Both the position numbers and the translations under genes were made by a program. This document shows, one piece after another, positions 27,141-36,160 of a DNA stretch of 64,000 nucleotides. Each line of letters starts with the position of its first letter. The stretch's first letter is position 1. The stretch spans positions 62,001 to 126,000 of the forward strand of contig NZ_CAMFKW010000008.1 in assembly GCF_945957345.1 (NCBI RefSeq). The letters are read 5' to 3'. Source of the stretch: an uncultured Allobosea sp. (GTDB taxonomy: Bacteria > Pseudomonadota > Alphaproteobacteria > Rhizobiales > Beijerinckiaceae). The notes beneath the pieces were generated by a model. The model had not been told where the DNA came from. It did not search any database and saw only the letters and a list, made by a program, of their open reading frames with translations.

Positions 27141-27275
27141 TCAGAACGCAGCGACGCCGCCCGAGGGCGGGGGCTGGTTGCCCCTGCAATCCCCGGTAAT
27201 GGAATCGGGTGTCACGGACAGGATTTGACACAGCAGCGCCAGGCAACTGGCGAAGGCGAGACCAATGAGCAGCAT
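27141..27275 (-). CDS. Possible 44-residue membrane microprotein
   Basis: ATG 27275 is preceded by GAGGAG with a seven-base spacer, a strong ribosome site. The frame encodes MLLIGLAFASCLALLCQILSV, one membrane segment, then a short polar Pro/Gly-rich tail with a third cysteine. No homologue is recognised. It lies between the SEL1-like gene and ndk on the opposite strand. It could be a chance frame; the ribosome site and hydrophobic start are the arguments for it. Confidence 0.4.
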   Translation of the reverse strand: MLLIGLAFASCLALLCQILSVTPDSITGDCRGNQPPPSGGVAAF

Positions 27276-27438
27276 AGGCAGGCTCCTCGTCGTCAACGCC
27301 TCAATCTAGCATCGAATTGATCTGCCGGCTCATCGATTCCGGGCATGACGGCCCTGCGCACGAGCCTTGTGGGGTGCGAAGGCGGCAGCTATAAGCGCGC
27401 CGCATTTCCTTTTCCGTACCCGTTCCAAGGATCGATCG

Positions 27439-27861
27439 ATGGCTGTCCAGCGTACCTTCTCCATTCTCAAGCCCGACGCGACGAAGCGCAATCTCACCGG
27501 CGCGGTCAACGCGGTCATCGAGAAGGCTGGCCTGCGCATCGTCGCGCAGAAGCGCATCCAGATGACCAAGGCCCAGGCCGAGACCTTCTATGCCGTGCAC
27601 TCGGCCCGTCCGTTCTTCGGCGAGCTCGTCGAGTTCATGACCTCCGGCCCGGTGATCGTGCAGGTTCTGGAAGGCGAGGACGGCATTGCCAAGTATCGCG
27701 AAGTGATGGGCGCCACCAACCCGGCCAACGCTGCCGAGGGCACCGTCCGCAAGCTCTTCGCCCTCTCGGTCGGCGAGAACACCGTGCACGGCTCGGACGC
27801 GCCGGAGACGGCCGCGATCGAGATCGCGCAGTTCTTCTCGGGCAACGAGATCGTCGGCTGA
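27439..27861 (+). CDS. ndk: Nucleoside diphosphate kinase
   Basis: 140 residues, the standard NDK length. It transfers the gamma-phosphate from ATP to NDPs through a phosphohistidine. The active-site His117 is in [11 protein letters not shown], with the nucleotide-binding KPDATKRN (residues 11-18) and [18 protein letters not shown]. The start ATG 27439 gives the universal [13 protein letters not shown]. It is monocistronic with its own terminator. Confidence 0.97.
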   Translation: MAVQRTFSILKPDATKRNLTGAVNAVIEKAGLRIVAQKRIQMTKAQAETFYAVHSARPFFGELVEFMTSGPVIVQVLEGEDGIAKYREVMGATNPANAAEGTVRKLFALSVGENTVHGSDAPETAAIEIAQFFSGNEIVG

Positions 27862-27885
27862 TTTCAGCCGCCTGCTGAATAAGCG

Positions 27886-27920
27886 AAAGGCGGGCCGGTT
27901 TCCGGCCCGCCTTTTCTTTT
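27886..27920 (+). terminator. ndk Rho-independent terminator
   Basis: AAAGGCGGGCCGG/CCGGCCCGCCTTT is a 13-bp stem with a 3-base loop followed by TCTTTT, starting 25 bases after the ndk stop. Confidence 0.92.
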
Positions 27921-27972
27921 GGTCGGTTGCGCGCCGCGGCTGGGGAAGTTCCCGCCGCGACGTCGCGGCTCC

Positions 27973-28815
27973 TTAGAGCCCGAAGGAGTAGTTCGATCCC
28001 GTGTCGAACGAGTAGCTCGCCGACAGGCCGAAGGTGAGCGAATCGCGCGAGCCGAAGGGCCTGACGATCGGGGAGCGCGTGGCATCGCCGACGAGGCGCT
28101 TGTACTCGACATAGGCCGTCGTCTTGAGCTGGTCCGACCAGCTATAGGTCACCTGCGCCAGGGCGCCGTAGCTGTGGACGCCGGCATTGAAGCGCTGCAG
28201 CAGGCCGCCCGTGCCGGGCATGGCGCCGCCGGTGCCGAAATAGGTCCGGACATAGTCGGCGGAGGCGATCCGCATGCGTGGGCCGATGCCGAGCGTCCAG
28301 GGGCCGAGCGTCGAGAAGGCATCCAGCTTGAAATCGGCGACGATGCCGTCATGCGCGACAATGCCGCGGCGCACATCGACGCGGCCGCGCAGCCAGGATG
28401 TCGGGTAGAACTCGGCGAAGCCGCCGGCTTCGGCGCCGAACTTGGTCGCGGGCACGGCGACGAGGGCGGGATTGACCTTGGCCGAGCGCTTCCACAGCAG
28501 GTCGCCCGAGAAGCCGATGCGCCAGCCTTGGCCGGAGAACACGCCGATGCTGAGCATGGCGTCGTCCTCGGCACTCCACCAGGTGCTCTTCAGGCCCTTG
28601 CCCAGCGAGATGATCGGGCGCGCCCGGAAAACGTAGTCATCCGAGCCGGTATAGTCGGGCTGGTAGCGCACGCCGGCGCCCAGCGTGAGGTACCAGTTCT
28701 GCGCCGACTGGGGCGAGGTCAGGGTCGAGTAGTCCTTCGACTGGGCCTTGGCCTGGCCCGGCAGCAAAAGGGCGAGGCAGGTCGCAAGACCAGCCAGATA
28801 CGCAACGCAACGCAT
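27973..28815 (-). CDS. MipA/OmpV-family outer-membrane protein
   Basis: 280 residues from ATG 28815 (GGAG nine bases upstream; the frame is open to 28863). A signal peptide (YLAGLATCLALLLPGQAKA-QS) is followed by alternating beta-strand patterns ending in a typical outer-membrane C-terminus, SASYSFDTGSNYSFGL. YLTLGAGVRYQPDYTGSDDYVFRARPIISL is the MipA/OmpV signature. MipA in E. coli scaffolds murein enzymes, while others are porin-like or stress-linked; the role here is not determined. Confidence 0.9.
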   Translation of the reverse strand: MRCVAYLAGLATCLALLLPGQAKAQSKDYSTLTSPQSAQNWYLTLGAGVRYQPDYTGSDDYVFRARPIISLGKGLKSTWWSAEDDAMLSIGVFSGQGWRIGFSGDLLWKRSAKVNPALVAVPATKFGAEAGGFAEFYPTSWLRGRVDVRRGIVAHDGIVADFKLDAFSTLGPWTLGIGPRMRIASADYVRTYFGTGGAMPGTGGLLQRFNAGVHSYGALAQVTYSWSDQLKTTAYVEYKRLVGDATRSPIVRPFGSRDSLTFGLSASYSFDTGSNYSFGL

Positions 28816-29076
28816 GATCCAGAACTCCGACGCGACGGCGTCTTCGATAAGCGATGCCTGCAATCTGGCGGACGAGGTTTAATGCGCGGTTAAGGTTCCC
28901 ATTTCGTTATCTTCAGTATTTTCAAGCAGTTGATCTTTCGGAACCTTTTACTCGGCGTCGATTCTCGGGGCGTTCTGGTTTCTGCGTGAGCCGGCGGTCG
29001 ACGGCGTCGCAGGGTTCGAGGCTCTTTCGCGGAGGCGGTCACTTTTTCGCCCGGCTGCCGGTTCACGCTTCGTGGT

Positions 29077-29292
29077 ATGCGGAAAACCATTGTCCTCACC
29101 CTCGCTTTGCTCTCCGCCGGCTGCGCCGGCCAGGGCGATCGTCGCTCGCGTGATGAAGCCAATTGCGACAGCTACGGCTTCAGCCGCGGAACGGATGGAT
29201 ATGCCAACTGCCTGATGACGGCGGATCGCGATTGGAAGCGCGACCAGACTAGGCGCGTCGAGCGCTCGGAGGAGACGGCCTATCCGGAATAG
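29077..29292 (+). CDS. Small lipoprotein of unknown function
   Basis: 71 residues. N-terminus MRKTIVLTLALLSAGC has a clear lipobox (LSAGC), so the mature protein begins at Cys16 and is membrane-anchored. The rest is charged (GDRRSRDEANCDSYGFSRGTDGYANCLMTADRDWKRDQTRR) with two further cysteines that could form a disulfide. The pattern DSYGF..GTDGYANCLM recurs in small rhizobial lipoproteins. It is monocistronic. Confidence 0.75.
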   Translation: MRKTIVLTLALLSAGCAGQGDRRSRDEANCDSYGFSRGTDGYANCLMTADRDWKRDQTRRVERSEETAYPE

Positions 29293-29343
29293 CGATCCCA
29301 CGGATCTCCACCGTGGAGGGAAGGTGCCGGGTTGGCGCTGGTT

Positions 29344-29679
29344 TTAGCGAGCCTCGGAAGGTTCGGCCTCGGGCGGGGGGCTTTCGGGGCCGATGAATTC
29401 GAGGATCGCTTTCGAGAACGCCATTATGGCGGCTTCCCGGTTCTCGACGCACATCGCCCGCGCGAGATCGGCGAAGTCTTCCGGGCCGATCTGAACCACG
29501 ACCTTGGAGTTGCCGCGTCCCGAGGCTATGGCGCCGCTGACCGTGACACCGCTTTTTTTCAGGCCGTCGGTACCTCTGCCGACCCACGTCCCGTGGCCGA
29601 TTCGAACGCGGCCCTCGTACTGCCAGCGGCCGCCGCCTTGCAGGGGCGCTCGCCAGAGCTGGCTGTGTTCGCTCATCAT
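29344..29679 (-). CDS. Conserved hypothetical protein
   Basis: 111 residues. AAGGTGAG directly precedes the ATGATG start. Central segment RIGHGTWVGRGTDGLKKSGVTVSGAIASGRGNSKVVVQIGPEDFADLARAMCVENREAAIMAFSKAILEF looks like a small alpha/beta domain; the tail is Pro/Glu-rich (GPESPPPEAEPSEAR). No signal peptide or known motif. Convergent with the lipoprotein gene. Confidence 0.6.
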   Translation of the reverse strand: MMSEHSQLWRAPLQGGGRWQYEGRVRIGHGTWVGRGTDGLKKSGVTVSGAIASGRGNSKVVVQIGPEDFADLARAMCVENREAAIMAFSKAILEFIGPESPPPEAEPSEAR

Positions 29680-29893
29680 CTCACCTTCGATTTGGCCGGT
29701 TGCCTCATGAAGCAGTCGGGCTGCGAAATCCAGACGAGAGTCTGCGATGCGGCGACGCTAGGCAGGCGGTCCGCGAGATCGAGATCGGATGCGACGACAG
29801 GTGGTTTTGAATACAGCGTATTCATCGAGGATGGGGAGAATGATCGCGGGCCAGGAACTCGGTCGAAAAGGCCCTCCAGAAGGAGCGGCGATC

Positions 29894-29977
29894 ATGGAAC
29901 TGGCGATCCTCTGGCTGCTTTGCGCAGCCATCTTTCTCGAATTGGTCGAGCGCGCGCCCGAGATCGACTTCGACTAG
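29894..29977 (+). CDS. Possible 27-residue membrane microprotein
   Basis: AGGAG stands eight bases before ATG 29894. The frame encodes MELAILWLLCAAIFLELVE, one membrane segment, with an acidic tail ending DFD. An in-frame upstream ATG at 29840 would lengthen it by 18 residues. No homologue is recognised, so it may be spurious. Confidence 0.3.
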   Translation: MELAILWLLCAAIFLELVERAPEIDFD

Positions 29978-30075
29978 AGCCGCAGCCCGAAAGCGGAGCG
30001 CGTTTTCGGAAAGAGCTCATACCGGGCTATGGAAATGGATCGTTAGGGTGACCGGAGACGACGCGTCGTGGCGAT

Positions 30076-30219
30076 CTAGCCGTCTCCCAGGAGCAACCAG
30101 GCCGCCCAGCCCAGAAAGACGATCCACGCTGTCATCGTCACGGTGATGCCGCCCAGGAGCAGCAGGCCCACGGCCCTGCTTCCCGCCTTGTCCTTGTCTC
30201 GCTCGGGATCGTCCATCAT
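30076..30219 (-). CDS. Small inner-membrane protein (47 residues)
   Basis: Starts ATGATG at 30219. A charged N-terminus (MMDDPERDKDKAGSR) is followed by a long hydrophobic region AVGLLLLGGITVTMTAWIVFLGWAAWLLLGDG that could form one long or two short membrane segments. Charge then hydrophobicity is typical of real small membrane proteins. A ribosome site is not obvious. Function unknown. Confidence 0.5.
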   Translation of the reverse strand: MMDDPERDKDKAGSRAVGLLLLGGITVTMTAWIVFLGWAAWLLLGDG

Positions 30220-30490
30220 ATCGTACCGTGACCAGCTGGCGGTCGGAGCGCCGTCGGGCGCGAGGACCGCTGCTTCCGTTCGGAAGCTTGACGCGATCGG
30301 CTATCGGCGCAGCAACCCCCAAATGGGTGTAGGTGGGTCGCAGCACTGGCGCGGCAGCCGCACCGCTCATGAAATCGGCAATCCCGCCCGGCTTGGCCTC
30401 TTGACCTGCGGCCCGCTCTATGACCATGCCGGAGCACGGGCTCGGCATCGTGGTCTTCGATGCGCTCGTTCTCGAAGGGCAGGCGAAGTC

Positions 30491-30853
30491 ATGAAGATGC
30501 GGCGGATGGGTGCGGTCGTTCTGGCCGGTGGACTGTCGATTCTGGCGAGTGTTTCGGCCTATGCCGCAAGCAGCTCGACGACCTTGCCGCCGCCGGATCC
30601 GACGGCGAAGAACCTGACCCCCTACATGATCCAGCTGCGCGCCTTCGACGCCTGCCTGATCACGCAATCGCAGCTGATGGGCACGACGCGCGAGGCGGTC
30701 CACACCCCTTGCAGCTGCTACGCGAAGGGCACGGTCAACGCGATGACCAAGGACGAGATCCAGGCCTTCCGCGACACCGGCTATTTCAACGACACGGCCC
30801 GCCAGAAGGGCCTGCAGTTCATCGATCAGTGCAAGCTGAAGCGTCCGTTCTGA
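30491..30853 (+). CDS. Exported hypothetical protein with paired cysteines
   Basis: 120 residues from ATG 30491. Signal peptide MRRMGAVVLAGGLSILASVSAYAASS. The mature part has four cysteines: one in FDACLITQ, two in HTPCSCYAKG, one in FIDQCKLKR. That arrangement suggests a disulfide-linked helical periplasmic protein: KNLTPYMIQLRAFDACL...EIQAFRDTGYFNDTARQKGLQFIDQC. No named family is recognised. A GC-rich hairpin follows the stop. Confidence 0.75.
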   Translation: MKMRRMGAVVLAGGLSILASVSAYAASSSTTLPPPDPTAKNLTPYMIQLRAFDACLITQSQLMGTTREAVHTPCSCYAKGTVNAMTKDEIQAFRDTGYFNDTARQKGLQFIDQCKLKRPF

Positions 30854-30862
30854 GCTGACGGC

Positions 30863-30882
30863 CGAGCCGGCTTGCCGGCTCG
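30863..30882 (+). terminator. Hairpin after the exported hypothetical gene
   Basis: CGAGCCGGC-TT-GCCGGCTCG, an exact dyad beginning 10 bases after the stop codon at 30853. It has no T-run, so it is a weak terminator candidate. Confidence 0.45.
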
Positions 30883-30909
30883 ACCCTCTCGGGACAAAGC
30901 GCCTTGCTG

Positions 30910-30937
30910 CTGACAGACTCCTGACAGAAGCTGTCAG
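30910..30937. promoter_or_regulatory. Candidate operator of the WYL regulator (three CTGACAG half-sites)
   Basis: CTGACAG occurs at 30910 and 30921, and its inverse CTGTCAG at 30931. The last two form a 17-bp perfect palindrome CTGACAG-AAG-CTGTCAG, and the half-sites are spaced 11 and 10 bases, about one helical turn. It lies about 100 bases before the WYL regulator, in its promoter region; autoregulation is the simplest reading. Confidence 0.55.
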
Positions 30938-30975
30938 CGCGGCTGAGCCATTCTGCCGCAGGTCCACATCACAGC

Positions 30976-31000
30976 CCGTTCGATCGTTCCGGTCGAACGG
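30976..31000. promoter_or_regulatory. Second inverted repeat before the WYL regulator
   Basis: CCGTTCGA (30976-30983) and TCGAACGG (30993-31000) are exact inverted arms separated by nine bases. It may be an operator or a leader hairpin of the regulator mRNA. Confidence 0.35.
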
Positions 31001-31040
31001 CATGGGTGCTGGGCCGGGAGACGAGTGGGGAGACGCCGCC

Positions 31041-31841
31041 GTGCAGCGCGCTGAACGATTGCTCGACATGATTCAGAGCCTGCGTCGCCGCAGGCGCCCC
31101 GTGACGGCAGAGACGCTGGCTTCCGAGCTAGATGTCTCCGTTCGCACTGTTTACCGCGACATCGGCGCCCTGGTGCGCCAGGGTGTACCCGTGCGCGGCG
31201 AGGCCGGCATCGGCTACGTCCTCGACGCAGGCTTCGACCTGCCGCCACTGATGCTCTCGCCCGACGAGATCGAGGCCGTGCTGGTCGGCATGCGCTGGCT
31301 GAGCGAGCGCGCCGACCCCGTGCTGGCGCGCGCCGCCGAGGATGTCGTCAGCAAGGTCGCGGCGGTGCTGCCGCCGCATCTGCGGCCGATCCTGCTCGAC
31401 GGCGCTCTGTTCGCGGCCTCGCATCCCGGCGACGTGCAGGCCGATCAGGTCGATGTCGCGGCGGTGCGTGCTGCCATCCGCAACGGTCGCAAGCTCTCGA
31501 TCCACTATAGCGACGAGAGCGGCCAGGCGACGCAGCGCATGATCTGGCCGATCGGCATGACCTTCTACGAGCGTGTCCGCATCGTCATCGCCTGGTGCGA
31601 GCTCCGTCAGGCCTTCCGCCATTTCCGCACCGACCGCCTGACCGGCCTGGTCGCGCTGGAGGAGCGCTATCCGGCTCGCCGTGCCGATCTCTTCCGCCGC
31701 TGGCAGAAGGAAGAGGAGAAGGCGAAGGAGGAGTGGGAGCGCTGCAAGCGCGAGGGCGACAGCGCGGCTCAGCCGCGGATGACGGCCCCGCCTTCCAGCC
31801 TCGCCCGGCCGGAGGCAACCTCCGCCAGCGCCGCCGGGTAG
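31041..31841 (+). CDS. YafY-type transcriptional regulator (HTH_11 plus WYL domain)
   Basis: 266 residues from GTG 31041, preceded by GGGGAG at nine bases; an upstream in-frame ATG at 31002 lacks a good site. N-terminal HTH: ERLLDMIQSLRRRRRPVTAETLASELDVSVRTVYRDIGALVRQGVPVRGEAGIGYVL, typical of DeoR/YafY proteins. A WYL-like ligand domain follows (KLSIHYSDESGQATQRMIWPIGMTFYERVRIVIAWCELRQAFRHFRTDRL). Its last 73 bases overlap the 3' end of purN on the other strand. Target genes are unknown; three phased half-sites upstream suggest autoregulation. Confidence 0.9.
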   Translation: MQRAERLLDMIQSLRRRRRPVTAETLASELDVSVRTVYRDIGALVRQGVPVRGEAGIGYVLDAGFDLPPLMLSPDEIEAVLVGMRWLSERADPVLARAAEDVVSKVAAVLPPHLRPILLDGALFAASHPGDVQADQVDVAAVRAAIRNGRKLSIHYSDESGQATQRMIWPIGMTFYERVRIVIAWCELRQAFRHFRTDRLTGLVALEERYPARRADLFRRWQKEEEKAKEEWERCKREGDSAAQPRMTAPPSSLARPEATSASAAG

Positions 31842-32388
31842 AGCTTGTGCTCCTCGACGAGGACGCGCTTCGCCAGCGTCTCCTCGTCGTCGCCGGGCAG
31901 GACCGGCACCTTCGCCTGCAGGATCACCGGCCCGGCATCGAGCTCCGGCACGACGAAATGCACCGAGCAGCCATGCTCGGAAACGCCGGCTTCAAGCGCC
32001 TGCTGATGCGTATGCGTGCCCTTGAACAAGGGCAGCAGCGACGGGTGGATATTGATCATCCGCCCTTCCCAGCGCGCCACGAACCAGGGCGTCAGGATGC
32101 GCATGAAGCCGGCCAGCACGAGCAGGTCGATCTGGTTCACCCGCAGCAACTCGTCGACCGCCCGCTCGAAGGCCTCGCGGTCCTTGCCGAAGGGGCGGTG
32201 ATCGACGGTCGCGGTGGCGATGCCGAAGCCGCGCGCCCGGTCGAGTCCGGCGACATCGGGAATGTTCGAGATGACGAGCGCGATCTGCGCCGGATAGCCC
32301 GACGCCTGCGCCGCTTCCGCCAGCGAGACCATGTTGGAACCGCGCCCGGAGATGAGCACCCCGACGCGCTTGCGGGGAAGGGCGGTGC

Positions 32389-32392
<4 letters not shown>
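31769..32392 (-). CDS. purN: Phosphoribosylglycinamide formyltransferase 1
   Basis: PurN formylates GAR using 10-formyl-THF in de novo purine synthesis. 207 residues. N-terminal [13 protein letters not shown] is the GAR phosphate site; the catalytic set is [19 protein letters not shown] (Asn/His) and ELDAGPVI (Asp). Its start overlaps the purM stop (ATGA), so purMN is one operon. The 3' end overlaps the WYL gene on the opposite strand by 73 bases. Confidence 0.96.
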
Positions 32393-33462
<1,070 letters not shown>

Positions 33463-33639
33463 TGCGTTTCGCCTTCCTTGCGTGCTCGCGGGAGCGATAG
33501 GCAAGCGCGCCCGCCATGGCAAGGTGTCAGGGCCGGCTTTGGCGATTTCTCACAGGCGGAAACGCGCCATTCCGGCCGGGCACGGGGGCTCAGACGGAGG
33601 AGCATTGGTCTTTCCGGCGGTTCGCGCGACACTGTCGCC

Positions 33640-34170
33640 ATGACGATCCCCAACCTGATCACCATCGGTCGCCTGTTCCTGGTGCCGCTGGTCATCGTCA
33701 TGATCGCCGGCGCGAACTGGGAGACGGCCTTCATCCTGTTCGTCGTCGCCGGCATCTCGGATGCGGTCGATGGCTTCCTGGCCAAGCGTTGCGGCATGGC
33801 GAGCGAACTCGGCGCCTGGCTCGATCCGGCTGCCGACAAGGCCTTGATCGTCTCGATCTACATTACGCTCGCCGTCGTCGGCGCGATCCCGGTCTGGCTC
33901 GTCGTGCTCGTCGTCGCGCGTGACCTGATGATCGTGGCGGCCGTGATCCTGTCATGGCTGCTCGGCAAGCCGCTGGCGATCGCGCCCATCGTCGTCAGCA
34001 AGCTCAACACCGCTGCCCAGATCGCGTTCGCGGCGCTGGGGCTGGGCTCGCGCGCCTTCGGCATCGAACTTGGGTCGGTCGCGCTGGCCTGTGAACTCCT
34101 TGTCGCTCTGTTGACGGTCGCCTCGATGACGGCCTATCTCGCCTTCTGGCTGCGCCATATGGCAGGTTGA
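33640..34170 (+). CDS. CDP-alcohol phosphatidyltransferase family protein
   Basis: 176 residues with about five membrane segments. The family motif DG-x2-AR-x8-G-x3-D-x3-D is present as SDAVDGFLAKRCGMASELGAWLDPAADK, with Lys-Arg in place of Ala-Arg. It resembles phosphatidylglycerophosphate synthase or cardiolipin synthase-like enzymes (MTIPNLITIGRL start). Likely substrate CDP-diacylglycerol in the inner membrane; the acceptor is not certain. ATG 33640 is the family start although the frame is open far upstream. Confidence 0.92.
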   Translation: MTIPNLITIGRLFLVPLVIVMIAGANWETAFILFVVAGISDAVDGFLAKRCGMASELGAWLDPAADKALIVSIYITLAVVGAIPVWLVVLVVARDLMIVAAVILSWLLGKPLAIAPIVVSKLNTAAQIAFAALGLGSRAFGIELGSVALACELLVALLTVASMTAYLAFWLRHMAG

Positions 34171-34264
34171 CGGGGGCTCTATCCGCCCGAGTGGCTTGGA
34201 ACCGCAGGCCCCGATGCACATCTGACAGGTTCCGCCGACTGTAAGACGCGAGAGAGGCTGATCG

Positions 34265-35371
34265 ATGACGTTGCAGCGCCAGATCGGCTTCTGGGTTGGC
34301 TCCCTTCTTGTCTTCATCCTGTTCCTGGTGGTGTTGCGGGACGTTCTGCTGCCCTTCATCGCGGCGCTGGCGCTGGCCTATCTGCTCGATCCGCTCGCCG
34401 ACCGGCTGGAGCGCATGGGCATGAACCGGCTGGCGGCGACGATCGTCATCCTCGTGGTCTTCCTGCTCATTTTCGTGCTGGCACTGGTGCTGCTGGCGCC
34501 CCTGCTCGGACAGCAACTGGCCGGCCTCGTCGCCCGCCTGCCGGGTGATGCAGCCAAGCTTCAGGCTCTGGTGCTGGAGAAGGGTGCGCCCTGGCTCGAG
34601 CGCTTCGGTGGTACCGATCTCACCAAGGAAGCGCAGAACTCGCTGGGCAATCTTGTCGGCGACGGCATGAAATGGGTCGGCGGCCTGCTGCAATCGCTCT
34701 GGAGCGGCGGCACCGCCATCGTCGGGGTTTTCTCGCTTCTGGTGCTGACGCCGGTCATCGCCTTCTACCTGCTGGTCGACTGGGACCGCATGGTCGCGAC
34801 CGTCGATAGCTGGCTGCCGCGCGACCATCGCGACACCATCCGCGGCCTGCTCCACGAGATGGACATGGCGATCGCCGGCTTCCTGCGCGGGCAGGCGCTG
34901 GTCTGCGTGCTGCTCGGCGGCTTCTATGCGATCGGCCTCAGCATCATCGGCGTCAATTTCGGCGCGCTCATCGGCATCATCTCGGGCCTCCTCTCCTTCA
35001 TCCCTTATGTCGGTTCGCTGACCGGGCTCGTGCTCTCGGTCGGCGTCGCGACAGTGCAGTTCTGGCCGGACTGGACCTGGCCGCTGGCGACGCTCGGCGT
35101 CTTTCTCGCCGGACAGTTCCTCGAAGGAAACATCTTCCAGCCGAAATTCGTTGGCGATTCCATCGGCGTGCACCCGGTCTGGCTGATGTTCGCGCTGCTC
35201 GCCTTCGGCTCGCTGTTCGGCTTCGTCGGCCTGCTGCTGGCAGTGCCGTTGTCTGCGGTGATCGGCGTGCTCTGCCGCTTCGCACTCGGGCAATATCTCG
35301 CCAGCAACCTCTATCGCGGCATCCATCCGCAGCCGAAAAAGATCGACGTGACGATCGATATCGAGCGCTGA
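34265..35371 (+). CDS. AI-2E/PerM-family transporter
   Basis: 368 residues, about eight membrane segments. N-terminal QIGFWVGSLLVFILFLVVLRDVLLPFIAALALAYLLDPL and the C-terminal block FIPYVGSLTGLVLSVGVA, FLAGQFLEGNIFQPKFVGDSIGVHPVWLMFALLAFGSLFGFVGLLLAVPLSA are hallmark AI-2E/PerM sequences. Members export autoinducer-2, act as Na+/H+ antiporters, or are uncharacterised; the role is unknown here. It is followed seven bases on by the Hda gene, an arrangement conserved in Rhizobiales. Confidence 0.92.
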   Translation: MTLQRQIGFWVGSLLVFILFLVVLRDVLLPFIAALALAYLLDPLADRLERMGMNRLAATIVILVVFLLIFVLALVLLAPLLGQQLAGLVARLPGDAAKLQALVLEKGAPWLERFGGTDLTKEAQNSLGNLVGDGMKWVGGLLQSLWSGGTAIVGVFSLLVLTPVIAFYLLVDWDRMVATVDSWLPRDHRDTIRGLLHEMDMAIAGFLRGQALVCVLLGGFYAIGLSIIGVNFGALIGIISGLLSFIPYVGSLTGLVLSVGVATVQFWPDWTWPLATLGVFLAGQFLEGNIFQPKFVGDSIGVHPVWLMFALLAFGSLFGFVGLLLAVPLSAVIGVLCRFALGQYLASNLYRGIHPQPKKIDVTIDIER

Positions 35372-35378
35372 GTTGTCG

Positions 35379-36077
35379 ATGTCCGAGTTGCCCCCGCGTC
35401 CGCGTCAGCTTGCCTTCGATCTCCCGGTCGACAGCCGCCATGGCGTCGAGGATTTCCTCGTCGGCGCTTCCAACGAGGCCGCCTATGGCCTCATCGAGCG
35501 CTGGCCGGCCTGGCCCGAGGCCTGGCTGCGCCTCACTGGGCCGGAAGGCGCCGGCAAGACCCATCTCGCCGCCATCTGGGCGCGCGCCGCCCATGCCTGG
35601 ACGATTCCCGCCAAGGAATTGAATGAGGCGCAGGTGCCGCATCTCGTTTCCGGCGGCGCGCTGGTGATCGAGGATTGCGATGCGGGCGCCCTCGACGAGC
35701 ACGCCCTGTTCCATCTGATGAACGCGATCAAGGCGCGCGGCGGTTCGCTACTGCTGACGGCAAGGCGACCGCCCGATCTCTGGGGTCTGAGCGTGCCGGA
35801 CCTGCTCTCGCGGCTCCGGCTGGCGCCGGCTGCGACGATCGAGCCTCCGGATGACGGGCTGCTGCGGGCGCTGCTGGTCAAGCTCTTCATCGACCGCCAG
35901 CTCGTGGTCGACATCGCCGTGATCGACGCTCTAGCCATGCGGATGGAACGCTCCTTCGCCGCCGCGCGACAGGTCGTCGACCGGCTCGACCGGCTGGCGC
36001 TGGAACGCGGTCGCAGGGTCACGCGTCTGCTGGTTCAGGAGGCCCTGGCGGAACTGTTTCCTGAGGAGCCGGGTTGA
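35379..36077 (+). CDS. hda: DnaA-homologous regulatory ATPase (Hda/HdaA)
   Basis: 232 residues, the AAA+ domain of DnaA without the DNA-binding domain. Near the N-terminus RQLAFDLP (residues 9-16) resembles the Hda sliding-clamp-binding motif; the P-loop is GPEGAGKTH (54-62), Walker B is ALVIEDCDAG, and the lid contains SFAAARQVVDRLDRLAL. Hda with the DNA clamp stimulates DnaA-ATP hydrolysis and prevents re-initiation. ATG 35379 is preferred over an in-frame TTG at 35373. It sits between perM and ppk. Confidence 0.9.
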   Translation: MSELPPRPRQLAFDLPVDSRHGVEDFLVGASNEAAYGLIERWPAWPEAWLRLTGPEGAGKTHLAAIWARAAHAWTIPAKELNEAQVPHLVSGGALVIEDCDAGALDEHALFHLMNAIKARGGSLLLTARRPPDLWGLSVPDLLSRLRLAPAATIEPPDDGLLRALLVKLFIDRQLVVDIAVIDALAMRMERSFAAARQVVDRLDRLALERGRRVTRLLVQEALAELFPEEPG

Positions 36078-36160
36078 AGCCGGCTATATTTGCGTGGCTG
36101 GTGCCTCAAATCATGTCGCTTGTCATCGAACCGTCACGCTAGGATGGCTTCAACGGCGGC

